NCBI RefSeq assembly: GCF_000300975.2
Contig: NZ_AEEC02000035.1
Coordinates: 1 to 58,201 of the forward strand
Length of the DNA stretch: 58,201 nt
Direction of reading: 5' to 3'
Source of the DNA: Herbaspirillum frisingense GSF30
Lineage (GTDB): Bacteria; Pseudomonadota; Gammaproteobacteria; Burkholderiales; Burkholderiaceae_D
Position 1 is the first letter of the stretch, and each line of letters begins with the position of its first letter. A program made the translations under genes and the position numbers. This document shows, in pieces, positions 10,815-21,859 of this stretch. The notes under the pieces were generated by a model that saw only the letters and a list, made by a program, of their open reading frames with translations, had not been told where the DNA came from and searched no databases.

Positions 10815-10845
10815 CGCCCCGGCCTGGACCGGGGTGTTTCTTTTT
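10815..10845 (+). terminator. Terminator after lpxC
   Basis: The stem CCCCGG / CCGGGG (10817-10822 with 10829-10834), loop CCTGGA, is followed by TGTTTCTTTTT. It lies between the convergent lpxC and dciA-like genes. Confidence 0.75.
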
Positions 10846-10909
10846 GGCGCTGCAGAGTGGGCTGGTAAAAAATCTTGTAAATCTTTTATCAGGACAGGGG
10901 CGGGCGGGT

Positions 10910-11464
10910 CTAGCTTCCCTCGGGAAATGGCGACGATTCCCCTGCCTGCTTGGACGATCTGCGCCCGTCACGACGCCGTATCATGGCATCGATCGCATCC
11001 TTCAGACCTTGACTGCGGGGGTCGCTGGCCAGCGTACTGCTGAGCTCGGCGAAGGAGGAGAGGGCGCCCTCGGTCAGCTCCAGCACCCGTTTGGGCGGAG
11101 GCGGAGGGGCAGTTTTGCCAACTTGCACTTTGATTCGGATTGAATTAACCTGCCATCCGTCCTTCAGCAGGCGGTCCTGCAGCCTCGGGGTTTGCTGCTT
11201 CAACCGGGCCGCCAGCGCTGCATTGGGCGCGCTCATGACCAGCACGCCAGCTTCGAACTGCAAGATCTGACACGCGGCAAACATCGCCGGCAACGACGCG
11301 GCGACCGACTGCTGCAGCGTGCCCATGCGAGCCAGGGCGGGCAAGAGCGCCGCCATCGTCGAATTCGACCGCAAGAAATCCGCGGCTCCCTTCGTGCTCT
11401 TCGCCATGCGTTGGGCGCTCGTGGGGGCAGGCCGATAAGGGGTGAACGTAGATGGGTACTTCAT
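10910..11464 (-). CDS. dciA: DUF721/DciA-like protein, probable replicative helicase loader
   Basis: A 184-residue protein with a DciA (DUF721) domain at about residues 25-130 (LQQSVAASLPAMFAACQIL, VLVMSAPNAALAARLKQQTPRL, NSIRIKVQV). DciA is the helicase operator that loads DnaB in bacteria lacking DnaC. The C-terminus is a Pro- and charge-rich extension (APPPPPKRVLELTEGALSS onwards) ending in an Arg/Ser-rich tail. The start is uncertain: the ATG at 11464 has only a weak AAGG site, and an in-frame ATG at 11407 (MAKSTKGAADFL) is the alternative. It is divergent from the M23 gene and convergent with lpxC. Confidence 0.8.
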   Translation of the reverse strand: MKYPSTFTPYRPAPTSAQRMAKSTKGAADFLRSNSTMAALLPALARMGTLQQSVAASLPAMFAACQILQFEAGVLVMSAPNAALAARLKQQTPRLQDRLLKDGWQVNSIRIKVQVGKTAPPPPPKRVLELTEGALSSFAELSSTLASDPRSQGLKDAIDAMIRRRDGRRSSKQAGESSPFPEGS

Positions 11465-11517
11465 CTTTAAACCTTATCACATCCGGTGTCTGACCGGCCG
11501 GAGACCAAGGAGCAAAG

Positions 11518-12495
11518 ATGCAAATTATCCTGCTGCACCCCCGTTTCACCAAAGCCCGTTCCGTCACGCTGGGCAGCAAGCACCTGTTCATCCTGATGTT
11601 CCTGCTGGTCGGCCTGATCGCCGGCTCCTCGACACTGATCACCTACTTCCTGCTGCGCCAGGCCGGAGACCCCGATGCCTCCCCGCTGCTGCACAAGCTG
11701 GCGGTATCGATGAGCCAGGAAGAGGACGGCCGCAACGAAAAATTCCTCAAGGAAAACCTGGCCATGATGGCCGTCAAGGTCGGCGAGATGCAGGCCCAGA
11801 TGATGCGCCTGGATGCGCTGGGCGAGCGGGTGCAGGGCCTGGCCGGCATCCGTCCCGAGGAATTCAACTTCAAGGAGTCGCCCGGTCGCGGTGGCGCCGA
11901 AGTCTCCAGCCTGGCCGGTCCGGGCCGCGATGTCGGCCTGGACGAGTTGCGCCGCATGCTGGACAACCTGGCCGTGGATGCCGGGCATCGCACCGATTAC
12001 CTCAACGCCGTCGAATCCACCCTGATGGGTGACAAGATCAAGTCGCGCCTGTTGCCGACCAACCAGCCGGTCAACGTCGCCTACAATTCGTCCAGCTTCG
12101 GCTGGCGCCTGGATCCTTTCACCGGCCACAACGCCTTCCATGAAGGCCTGGACTTCCCCGCTGCGGTCGGTACGCGCATCGTCGCTGCGGCGGCCGGCGT
12201 GGTGATTGCCTCGGAATATCATTACCAGTTTGGCAACATGCTGGAAATCGACCACGGCAACAACATCATCACCCGTTACGCCCACGCCTCGCGCCTTTAT
12301 GTGAAGGTGGGTGACATCGTCAAGCGCGGCCAGCATGTGGCCGATGTTGGCTCCACCGGCCGTTCCACTGGCGCCCACCTGCATTTCGAGGTGCGCATCC
12401 GTGGTATCGCCCAGGACCCGCGCAAGTTCCTGGCGCTGGGCGCCAATGGTGGCAACCAGCCCAAGCAGATGCCGGTGTTCGTGGCCGGTCGCTGA
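11518..12495 (+). CDS. M23 family metallopeptidase (LytM domain), membrane-anchored
   Basis: A 325-residue envelope protein. A cytoplasmic N-terminus of ~22 residues precedes one membrane helix (LFILMFLLVGLIAGSSTLI), a linker with coiled-coil tendency at about 60-105, and a C-terminal LytM/peptidase M23 domain. Zinc-site motifs are present: HEGLDFPA near residue 206 and GAHLHFEVR near 286, with HGNN and TRYAHAS between. It may be an active peptidoglycan endopeptidase, or an amidase activator of the EnvC/NlpD kind. It sits directly upstream of secA, separated by a hairpin. Confidence 0.9.
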   Translation: MQIILLHPRFTKARSVTLGSKHLFILMFLLVGLIAGSSTLITYFLLRQAGDPDASPLLHKLAVSMSQEEDGRNEKFLKENLAMMAVKVGEMQAQMMRLDALGERVQGLAGIRPEEFNFKESPGRGGAEVSSLAGPGRDVGLDELRRMLDNLAVDAGHRTDYLNAVESTLMGDKIKSRLLPTNQPVNVAYNSSSFGWRLDPFTGHNAFHEGLDFPAAVGTRIVAAAAGVVIASEYHYQFGNMLEIDHGNNIITRYAHASRLYVKVGDIVKRGQHVADVGSTGRSTGAHLHFEVRIRGIAQDPRKFLALGANGGNQPKQMPVFVAGR

Positions 12496-12582
12496 GCCCT
12501 GGCCTCCGGCCGGGCGCGCCGGCATGAATATTTCTTCACGCGCCCCTTCCACCTTGAAACCTTGCAAACCTGCCCGATCTAA

Positions 12583-12614
12583 GGCTTTACCGCCCCGGGC
12601 CGGGCCGTAAAGCC
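12583..12614 (+). terminator. Hairpin between the M23 gene and secA
   Basis: The 8-bp stem GGCTTTAC / GTAAAGCC encloses an inner GCCC/GGGC stem. There is no T run after it, so it is either a weak terminator or a processing/pausing structure. Confidence 0.45.
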
Positions 12615-12634
12615 ATTGGCGCGGGCCTGCGTGC

Positions 12635-12640
12635 TAAAAT
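12635..12640 (+). promoter_or_regulatory. Possible -10 box of secA
   Basis: TAAAAT lies 100 bases before the secA ATG, with no good -35. A self-complementary hairpin CGGCCG/CGGCCG (12665-12670 with 12679-12684) would fall in the resulting leader. Confidence 0.35.
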
Positions 12641-12739
12641 CCATGGTTTATTTTCGGGCGTTGTCGGCCGGAACCCCACGGCCGGGTGCCAAACGTCTAT
12701 CTGCCGGATCATTCATCGGCGCTTTTATAGAATCCAAGC

Positions 12740-15493
<2,754 letters not shown>

Positions 15494-15523
15494 TCACCTG
15501 ATCGTCCGCCCGCTGTCGAAGAG

Positions 15524-15558
15524 AAGGCCGTTCCCCCGCCCGGGTGAACGGCCTTTTT
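15524..15558 (+). terminator. Terminator after secA
   Basis: The stem AAGGCCGTTC / GAACGGCCTT with a C/G-rich loop is followed by TTTTT. Confidence 0.9.
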
Positions 15559-15659
15559 GCTGGTGGCTGTCGCTACGCGCTGCTGTGCTTCAGGCCTTAT
15601 GATGAGCGCACCGGCCGCCAGGCCCCGCCAGATTGTCAGCCCTCCAGGAGAACAAGAAG

Positions 15660-16460
15660 ATGATATCCGCCACGTCTTTCCGTCCCGCCCTTTGCGGCGC
15701 GCTGGCTGCAGCCCTGCTGCTGGCCGGCTGCGCCTCGTCGCCGCTGCCGCAATGGCGCGACAGCGACAACGCCGGCTATGCCCCGGTCACGCCCTCCATC
15801 CCCATCACCAACACCGGCGTGCCAGCGGTGGCCATCAGCACTGCCGCGCCCACCCGCGCGGCGCTAGTGGCGGCGGCCAGGGCCGAGTGGGATTTCTTCG
15901 GCAACCAGCAGATCGACATGCGCCACGATCCCTTCAGCGCGCCGCGCCTGGGCCTGCTGGAAGATGAAGGCGAGGCGGTGCAGCGCGTGGCCGAATACTG
16001 GCATGCGGTCGGCAAGAACCTGACCGGTGCCGACTGCCAGCAGGCCTGGTCGGCGGCCTTCATTTCCTGGCTGATGGTCAGCAGCAATGTGGCGCCGCAG
16101 GACTTCGCGCCCAACGAAACCCATTTCAACTACCTGAGCTTCCTCAAGGACCGCCAGTCGCGTCCCTCGCCGCAATTCGTGCTGCGCCCGCCCGAGAGTG
16201 AACCGCTCACGCCCGGCGACCTGATCTGCGCTCCACGCGGCAACAACAATGCGACCTCCATCGACGAGATACGCCCCGGCCTGGCAGGGCATTGCGACAT
16301 GGTGGTGGAAGTCCATGCCGAGGACGGCTGGGCCGGGGTGATCGGCGGCAATGTCTTCAACTCGGTGTCCGAATCGCTGATTCCGGTCGATGACCAGGGC
16401 CGGGCGCAGCCGATCGCGCAGCGGCCCTGGCTGGTGGTGGTCAAGAACCTGCTGCCCTGA
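15660..16460 (+). CDS. DUF2272 domain lipoprotein
   Basis: A 266-residue exported lipoprotein of unknown exact role. The signal peptide ends in the lipobox LLLAGC, so the mature protein would start at about Cys20. The body matches DUF2272 in layout: a helical start, then CQQAWSAAFISWLM, and a beta-rich C-terminus with TPGDLICAPR and GHCDMVVEV, similar to NlpC/P60- or CHAP-like folds. This suggests peptidoglycan-related action, but no activity is proven. I chose the ATG with AGGAG 9 bases upstream; a TTG at 15633 would only add nine residues before the signal peptide. It is probably cotranscribed with the SGNH gene 12 bp downstream. Confidence 0.82.
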   Translation: MISATSFRPALCGALAAALLLAGCASSPLPQWRDSDNAGYAPVTPSIPITNTGVPAVAISTAAPTRAALVAAARAEWDFFGNQQIDMRHDPFSAPRLGLLEDEGEAVQRVAEYWHAVGKNLTGADCQQAWSAAFISWLMVSSNVAPQDFAPNETHFNYLSFLKDRQSRPSPQFVLRPPESEPLTPGDLICAPRGNNNATSIDEIRPGLAGHCDMVVEVHAEDGWAGVIGGNVFNSVSESLIPVDDQGRAQPIAQRPWLVVVKNLLP

Positions 16461-16472
16461 TCGGCACATCGC

Positions 16473-17231
16473 ATGTTGATCCTGGCCAAGATCCTGCTCG
16501 GACCGCTGCTGTTGCTGCAGGGCAGGCGCCTGCGCAAGACCGCATTGCGCCTGCCCGAGGCCAGCGGCCCGCGCAGCGGCGTGGAGATACCGGCCAGCTA
16601 TGTCAGCGCCAGCGCTGCCACCGCGCCGCTGCGGGTGCTGGTGGTCGGGGATTCCTCGGCCGCCGGTGTCGGTGTGGAACATCAGGAGCAGGCGCTGGCC
16701 CAGCCGCTAGCGCGCCAGCTCGCCACCCGCAGCGGCCGGCCGGTGGCCTGGCAACTGGTGGCGCAGAGCGGCGTCAATTCGCTGGAAGCCCTGGACCTGC
16801 TGACGCGTCACGAGATCGGCCCGGCCACCGTGCTGGTGGTAGCGCTGGGCGTCAATGACGTGACCTCGCAGATGTCGGCCCGCCGTTATGTCGCCAACCT
16901 GCGCCAGCTGAGCGAGCGCCTGATGGCGCAGGCCGGTGTGGAACACATCGTCTTTTCCGGCTTGCCCCCCATGCATCTGCTGCCGTTGGCGCCGCAGCCG
17001 CTGCGCTGGTACCTGGGCCGCTGCGCCCGCAAGCTGGATGGCGCATTGCGCGCCTGGATAGGGCGCGACCCGGCGTTGCGCTACTGTTCGCTGCAATGGA
17101 CGCTGCCGCACGACATGGCGCTGGACCGCTTCCACCCCGGCCCCGGCCAGTATGCCCAATGGGCAATGATGTGCGCCGAGATCGTCGAAACCGGCTTCCT
17201 GCGTCATCAGCCGGTGACGGAAAGTGTTTAA
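16473..17231 (+). CDS. SGNH/GDSL-type hydrolase
   Basis: A 252-residue esterase/lipase-like protein. The N-terminus (MLILAKILLGPLLLLQGRRL) may be a signal anchor. Block I is VVGDSSAAGVG (catalytic Ser near residue 60), the GVND block is near 125, and the catalytic Asp-His pair is in DRFHPGPGQYA near 215. The substrate is unknown; family members deacylate lipids, polysaccharides or thioesters. Tight spacing behind the DUF2272 lipoprotein suggests a shared envelope task. Confidence 0.85.
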   Translation: MLILAKILLGPLLLLQGRRLRKTALRLPEASGPRSGVEIPASYVSASAATAPLRVLVVGDSSAAGVGVEHQEQALAQPLARQLATRSGRPVAWQLVAQSGVNSLEALDLLTRHEIGPATVLVVALGVNDVTSQMSARRYVANLRQLSERLMAQAGVEHIVFSGLPPMHLLPLAPQPLRWYLGRCARKLDGALRAWIGRDPALRYCSLQWTLPHDMALDRFHPGPGQYAQWAMMCAEIVETGFLRHQPVTESV

Positions 17232-17266
17232 AATACGCGTTCCGATTTTTACGCTGAAAGCTCGCC

Positions 17267-18502
17267 ATGGCCGTCAATTCCCCGATCCCCGTCCCTTCCG
17301 ACCTCAAAGCCGTTGCCGGCATCGAACTCGGCCATGCCGAGGCGGGCGTGCGCAAGGCCAATCGCAAGGACGTGCTGGTCATGAAGCTGGCCGAGACCGC
17401 CACCGTGGCCGGCGTATTCACCAAGAACCGCTTCTGCGCTGCACCGGTGCAGATCTGCCAGGCCAACCTGGCCCAGTTGAGCGCCGCCAAGCCCATCCGT
17501 GCGCTGGTCATCAATACCGGCAATGCCAACGCCGGCACCGGTGAAGAAGGCCTGCAGCGCGCCAGGTCGGTCTGCGCCGCCCTGGCCCAGCAGATGGGCG
17601 TGGAGCCGCAGCAGATCCTGCCGTTTTCCACCGGCGTGATCCTGGAGCCGCTGCCGGCAGAGCGCATCATCGCCGGCCTGCCGCAGGCCATCGGCAACCT
17701 CAAGGCCGATAACTGGTTCAACGCGGCTGAGTCCATCATGACCACCGACACCCAGCCCAAGGCCGCTTCGCGCACCCTGAGCATCGGCGGCAAGCAGGTG
17801 GTGATGACCGGTATCAGCAAGGGCGCCGGCATGATCAAGCCCAACATGGCCACCATGCTGGGCTTCCTGGCCTTCGACGCCAAGCTGCCGCAGGCGCTGC
17901 TGAACCAGCTGGTCAAGGACGCCGCCGACCACTCCTTCAACTGCATCACCATCGATGGCGACACCTCGACCAACGATTCCTTCATCCTGATGGCCACCGG
18001 CGCCGGCGAACTGGAGATCACCAGTGCCGACAGCGACGACTACAAGCAACTGGCCGCCGCCGTCACCGACCTCTCGCAACACCTGGCGCACCAGATCGTG
18101 CGCGATGGCGAAGGTGCCACCAAGTTCATCGAAGTGGCCGTGGAAGACGGCAAGAGCGTCGAGGAATGCCGCCAGATCGCCTATTCCATCGGCCACTCGC
18201 CCCTGGTCAAGACCGCCTTCTTCGCCTCCGATCCGAACCTGGGCCGCATCCTGGCTGCCATCGGCTATGCCGGCATCGACGACCTGGATGTGTCCAGGAT
18301 CAACCTCTGGCTGGACGATGTCTGGGTCGCCAAGGACGGCGGCCGCAACCCTGACTACCGCGAGGAAGACGGTCAGCGCGTCATGAAGAAGGCCGAAATC
18401 GTGGTCCGTGTGAAGCTGGCGCGCGGCACGGCCAAGGCCTCCATCTGGACCTGCGACCTGTCGCACGATTACGTGTCGATCAACGCCGACTACCGTTCCT
18501 GA
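17267..18502 (+). CDS. argJ: ArgJ, ornithine acetyltransferase / N-acetylglutamate synthase
   Basis: A 411-residue enzyme of the acetyl-recycling arginine pathway. It self-cleaves into alpha and beta chains: the segment [16 protein letters not shown] contains the conserved Ala|Thr autoprocessing site, whose Thr becomes the N-terminal nucleophile. Other family segments are [11 protein letters not shown] near residues 84-94, [12 protein letters not shown] and the C-terminal [18 protein letters not shown]. Length is typical. A TAAAAT that could be a -10 lies at 17229-17234. Confidence 0.97.
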   Translation: MAVNSPIPVPSDLKAVAGIELGHAEAGVRKANRKDVLVMKLAETATVAGVFTKNRFCAAPVQICQANLAQLSAAKPIRALVINTGNANAGTGEEGLQRARSVCAALAQQMGVEPQQILPFSTGVILEPLPAERIIAGLPQAIGNLKADNWFNAAESIMTTDTQPKAASRTLSIGGKQVVMTGISKGAGMIKPNMATMLGFLAFDAKLPQALLNQLVKDAADHSFNCITIDGDTSTNDSFILMATGAGELEITSADSDDYKQLAAAVTDLSQHLAHQIVRDGEGATKFIEVAVEDGKSVEECRQIAYSIGHSPLVKTAFFASDPNLGRILAAIGYAGIDDLDVSRINLWLDDVWVAKDGGRNPDYREEDGQRVMKKAEIVVRVKLARGTAKASIWTCDLSHDYVSINADYRS

Positions 18503-18530
18503 TCTCCTGACAGGACCTGTCACCGCGCGC

Positions 18531-18576
18531 CCGCCAGCCCACCATCCCCGGGCTGGCGGCGTGCCCGGGATGGTGG
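18531..18576 (+). other. Two overlapping, mutually exclusive stem-loops downstream of argJ
   Basis: Stem 1 pairs CCGCCAGCCC (18531-18540) with GGGCTGGCGG (18550-18559). Stem 2 pairs CCACCATCCCCGGG (18539-18552) with CCCGGGATGGTGG (18564-18576), leaving one bulged C. They share bases, so only one can form fully. No T run follows. Confidence 0.65.
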
Positions 18577-18691
18577 CGGCAACATGAATGCCCGCGCCCT
18601 CGGAACAATTTAATTCACGCCGGCCGCTGCCGTGTTGCGCCACAATGTGGCGTCGCATCTACTCTCAAGCCCATCCCAAGCACTGATCACC

Positions 18692-19567
18692 ATGACCCAG
18701 TTAGACCAATTCCTGCAGCGTGCCGAAGCCTTGCTGGCGCGCGTCGAAGCCATCCTGCCCAATGCCGCCGCCCGCGAACCGGACTGGAACGCCGCCGTCG
18801 CCTTCCGCTGGCGCGGTGCCACCGCCCAGCGTGCCGGCTACCTGCAGGCCGTGGGCCAGATTTCGCGGATCGGCCTGTCCGACCTGCACAATATCGGCCC
18901 GCAAAAGGAACAGATTGACCAGAATACCCGCCAGTTCGTCGAAGGCCGCCCGGCCAACAACGTGCTGCTGACCGGCGCGCGTGGCACCGGCAAGTCCTCG
19001 CTGATCAAGGCCTGCCTGAACCAGTACGCCGACCGTGGCCTGCGCCTGATCGAGGTGGACAAGGACGACCTGCACGACCTGCAGGACATCGTCGAACTGG
19101 TGGCGGCGCGCCCGGAGCGCTTCATCGTCTTCTGCGACGATCTTTCCTTCGAGGAAGGCGAGGGCGGCTACAAGGCGCTGAAGGTGGCGCTGGACGGCAG
19201 CATCGCGGCCCAGTCCGACAATGTGCTCATCTACGCCACCTCCAACCGCCGTCACCTGATGCCGGAGCGCCTCTCCGACAACAGCACCTATACCCACACC
19301 GAGGATGGCGACCTGCATCCCGGCGAGACGGTGGAAGAAAAGATTTCGCTCTCCGAGCGTTTCGGCCTGTGGGTGACCTTCTATCCCTTCAAGCAGGACG
19401 ACTTCCTCGACATCGTCGCCCACTGGCTGCGCCACTTCGGTTGCACCGACGCCCAGATCGCCGAAGCCCGTGCCGATGCGCTGCGCTGGGCGCTGCAGCG
19501 CAGTTCCCGCTCGGGCCGCGTGGCCTGGCAGTTCGCCCGTGATTACGCCGGCAAGGCGCAGGCCTGA
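18692..19567 (+). CDS. ATP-binding protein, DUF815 (AAA-like) family
   Basis: A 291-residue P-loop ATPase. Walker A is GARGTGKSSLIKA near residues 95-107, and Walker B is FIVFCDDLSFEEGE near 145. Downstream are YATSNRRHLMPE (sensor-like) and LSERFGLWVTFYPF near 225. This matches DUF815, an AAA-related family of unknown cellular role. I chose the ATG at 18692 (MTQLDQFLQ); a GTG at 18632 would add 20 residues without family likeness. The stop overlaps the next start (TGATG), so it is coupled to the NUDIX gene. Confidence 0.85.
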   Translation: MTQLDQFLQRAEALLARVEAILPNAAAREPDWNAAVAFRWRGATAQRAGYLQAVGQISRIGLSDLHNIGPQKEQIDQNTRQFVEGRPANNVLLTGARGTGKSSLIKACLNQYADRGLRLIEVDKDDLHDLQDIVELVAARPERFIVFCDDLSFEEGEGGYKALKVALDGSIAAQSDNVLIYATSNRRHLMPERLSDNSTYTHTEDGDLHPGETVEEKISLSERFGLWVTFYPFKQDDFLDIVAHWLRHFGCTDAQIAEARADALRWALQRSSRSGRVAWQFARDYAGKAQA

Positions 19568-19980
19568 TGAGCCAGAACGCCAAGCCGATCGACGTCGCCG
19601 TGGGCATCCTGATGCAGCCCAACGGTGACGTGCTGCTGGGCCAGCGCCCGCAAGGCAAGCCCTATGCCGGTTACTGGGAGTTCCCGGGCGGCAAGGTGGA
19701 GCCGGGCGAAGGCATCTTCGCGGCCCTGCAGCGGGAGTTCAAGGAAGAGCTGGGCATCGAGGTGCTGGACGGCGAACCCTGGTGCGGCGTCGAACACGTC
19801 TATCCGCATGCCCATGTGCGCCTGCACTTCTACATCAGCCGCCAGTGGCGCGGCGAGCCGCAAAGCCTGGAAGGCCAGGCCTTTGCCTGGCAGGGGAGCG
19901 TGGGCGTGCAGCCGCTGCTGCCGGCGACCATTCCGCTGATCCAGTGGCTGGACCAGTTGCGCTACGGCGAGCCGGCGTGA
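19567..19980 (+). CDS. mutT: MutT-type NUDIX hydrolase
   Basis: A 137-residue NUDIX protein, probably an 8-oxo-dGTP diphosphatase that cleans the nucleotide pool. The NUDIX box GGKVEPGEGIFAALQREF followed by KEELGI fits the consensus Gx5Ex7REUxEExGU. LLGQRPQGKPYAGYWEFPGG is typical of MutT itself. It overlaps the DUF815 gene by one base and is convergent with yacG. Confidence 0.87.
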   Translation: MSQNAKPIDVAVGILMQPNGDVLLGQRPQGKPYAGYWEFPGGKVEPGEGIFAALQREFKEELGIEVLDGEPWCGVEHVYPHAHVRLHFYISRQWRGEPQSLEGQAFAWQGSVGVQPLLPATIPLIQWLDQLRYGEPA

Positions 19981-20052
19981 GCGTGCTCAAGCCTTGGCCC
20001 TGGCACTGCCAGCCATGCAGGATTCAAAAGCGGGGATTTGAGCAAATGTGAA

Positions 20053-20082
20053 GGAAAAAGCCCGTCATCACTGTACGGGCTT
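20053..20082 (-). terminator. Terminator of the pil-coaE-zapD-yacG transcript
   Basis: Read on the minus strand, the stem AAGCCCGT / ACGGGCTT is followed by TTTCC (about five T in all). The yacG stop codon lies inside the loop. Confidence 0.75.
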
Positions 20083-20253
20083 GCCCCCTTCGTCTTCCAG
20101 CGGCAGGTTCACTGCGGGGATGGTGTACTTTTCTTCCGCCCAGGCTCCAAGGTCGATTTGCTTGCAGCGCTCGGAGCAGAACGGCCGATACTTGTTCTTT
20201 TCACTCCACTCCACCTTGGTGCCACAGGTCGGGCAATCCACTATCGTCGCCAT
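20068..20253 (-). CDS. yacG: YacG, zinc-ribbon DNA gyrase inhibitor
   Basis: A 61-residue protein with the four zinc cysteines of YacG: CPTCG near residues 7-11 and CSERCK near 26-31, then the conserved [15 protein letters not shown]. coli YacG binds GyrB and inhibits gyrase. I chose the ATG at [11 protein letters not shown], where the family begins; 14 upstream codons in the same frame look non-coding. It lies 29 bp after zapD, a common pairing in betaproteobacteria. Confidence 0.9.
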   Translation of the reverse strand: MATIVDCPTCGTKVEWSEKNKYRPFCSERCKQIDLGAWAEEKYTIPAVNLPLEDEGGKPVQ

Positions 20254-20282
20254 ACGCGTTACTTCAATTCGTTCGTTACAGG

Positions 20283-21038
20283 TCAAAAGCCGCACAGGGC
20301 CAGTTCGAAGGGGACTTCACCCTCGAAGGAGCGTGGCTTCTCGTCGCCATCCTGCTGGGTGAAACGCACCCACAGCATGTACTTGTTGGCGGAAATCTCG
20401 GGGATCGCACCGAGCTCGATGTCCAGCGACAGGCGCAGCATCTGGTAGACCTTGCCTTGCAGCATCTGCTGGTAACTGCCGCCTTCGGCGTTGATCTTTA
20501 CGGCATGGCCCGATTCGCGCAGCAGACGCATGACGATGCCGATGGCGTCGAACAAGGGGATCAGCGGGGCGAACCAGTTGGAAATGTCCTGGAAGCGGCG
20601 CTCGAAGGAATGCTGTTGCCAGGCGTAATAGGCCGGCAGGTCAAACTCGCAGGCGCCGCCCGGGATGATGGTGCGGCCACGGATGCTCATCAGCCATTCG
20701 TTGTCGCGGATGTTCTGGCCGGTCTTGCCTTGCGCGGCCGAGAGGGCAGTGCTGGCCTGGTCCACTTCGGCCAGGATGGCGTTGAGCATCTCCGGCTCGA
20801 CATTGGGATTGGACTGATAGGCCAGCAGGATCTGTTTCTGCCGTTCCAGCTCTTGCAGCAGGTCGGACTTGAGATCGGCGCGTCCGGCTACCTCCAGCAT
20901 TTCGAAAATGGTGGCCAGGGCGATGTGATGCTGATGCGGGCTTTCCTGGTGCAGGAAGAAGACGAATTTCTCGTAGAGGTCTTCCAGTCGCAGCAGCGTG
21001 CGAATACGCTCATTGAAAGGGTATTCGTAGACGATCAA
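20283..21038 (-). CDS. zapD: ZapD, FtsZ-binding Z-ring protein
   Basis: A 251-residue protein that bundles FtsZ filaments by binding the FtsZ C-terminal peptide. The N-terminus ([20 protein letters not shown]) and C-terminus (the segment ending FELALC) align with E. coli ZapD at both ends. [11 protein letters not shown] is a conserved central segment. The start is a TTG at 21038, supported by AGGGA 7 bases upstream; an ATG just upstream is out of frame. The 191-bp gap to coaE (21039-21229) has no convincing gene and may carry a promoter. Confidence 0.92.
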   Translation of the reverse strand: MIVYEYPFNERIRTLLRLEDLYEKFVFFLHQESPHQHHIALATIFEMLEVAGRADLKSDLLQELERQKQILLAYQSNPNVEPEMLNAILAEVDQASTALSAAQGKTGQNIRDNEWLMSIRGRTIIPGGACEFDLPAYYAWQQHSFERRFQDISNWFAPLIPLFDAIGIVMRLLRESGHAVKINAEGGSYQQMLQGKVYQMLRLSLDIELGAIPEISANKYMLWVRFTQQDGDEKPRSFEGEVPFELALCGF

Positions 21039-21229
21039 AGCATGATCCCTTTATCGGTGAACCGGACTTGTTGAAGGCCGCTGACAGGCGCGCTGGTGCA
21101 AAATACCTCGTCAACATTGCAATGTTTGTGATTCTGACCCATGCAGCAGAAAATTACAAATGCAGGCCTCATCAAATGAAGCCTTAGGTAACGTGGCGCC
21201 GCTGCTGCCGCCACCACCCCCGCCATCAA

Positions 21230-21850
21230 TCACACCGCGCCCGCCAGGGCCAGGTAGCGCGCATGCAGCGCATTCACCTGTTCGGGCAGCGCGGCATTGT
21301 CACCACCGTTGTCGATGACGTCGTCCGCCACCGCCAAACGCGCCTGGCGGCTGGCCTGGGCGGCCATGATGGCTTCCACCTCGTCGCGCTGCAGGCCGTT
21401 GCGCTGCATGACGCGGGCCATCTGTACCTGTTCCGGGCAATCGACCACCAGGATGCGGCTGGCGCGCCCGACCCAGGTGCCGGATTCCACCAGCAGCGGC
21501 ACCACGAAGATGACGTAGCTGCCGGTGGCAGCCTCGGCCTGGCGCACCGTCTCGCTGCGGATCAGCGGGTGCAGGATCGCTTCCAGCGCATGGCGGGCGT
21601 TGGGATGGGAAAACACGTGATGGCGCATCCGCGCGCGGTCCATGGCGCCTCGCGCATCGATGAATTCGTCGCCGAAATGGGCGCGGATGGGGGCGATGGC
21701 CAGGCCCTCGGGCGCGGTCAGGGCATGGGCGATGGCATCGGTATCCACCAGCGAGGCGCCCAGTTCACCGAAGAGATTGGCCACCGTGGTCTTGCCGCTG
21801 CCGATGCCGCCGGTCAGGCCGATGGTGAAGCGTTCAGTCAAGGAAGTCAT
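21230..21850 (-). CDS. coaE: Dephospho-CoA kinase
   Basis: A 206-residue P-loop kinase carrying out the last step of coenzyme A synthesis. Walker [18 protein letters not shown] is near residues 11-27, LVDTDAIAH near 35, and the C-terminal [16 protein letters not shown] is a family signature. It starts 9 bp after pilD, in the pilD-coaE-zapD-yacG order common in beta- and gammaproteobacteria. Confidence 0.96.
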   Translation of the reverse strand: MTSLTERFTIGLTGGIGSGKTTVANLFGELGASLVDTDAIAHALTAPEGLAIAPIRAHFGDEFIDARGAMDRARMRHHVFSHPNARHALEAILHPLIRSETVRQAEAATGSYVIFVVPLLVESGTWVGRASRILVVDCPEQVQMARVMQRNGLQRDEVEAIMAAQASRQARLAVADDVIDNGGDNAALPEQVNALHARYLALAGAV

Positions 21851-21859
21851 GGAATAGGT

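Noticed and set aside
21035..21229. 64-codon frame in the zapD-coaE gap (minus)
   Set aside because: It overlaps the zapD start, has odd composition and no family likeness; more likely spacer or promoter DNA.
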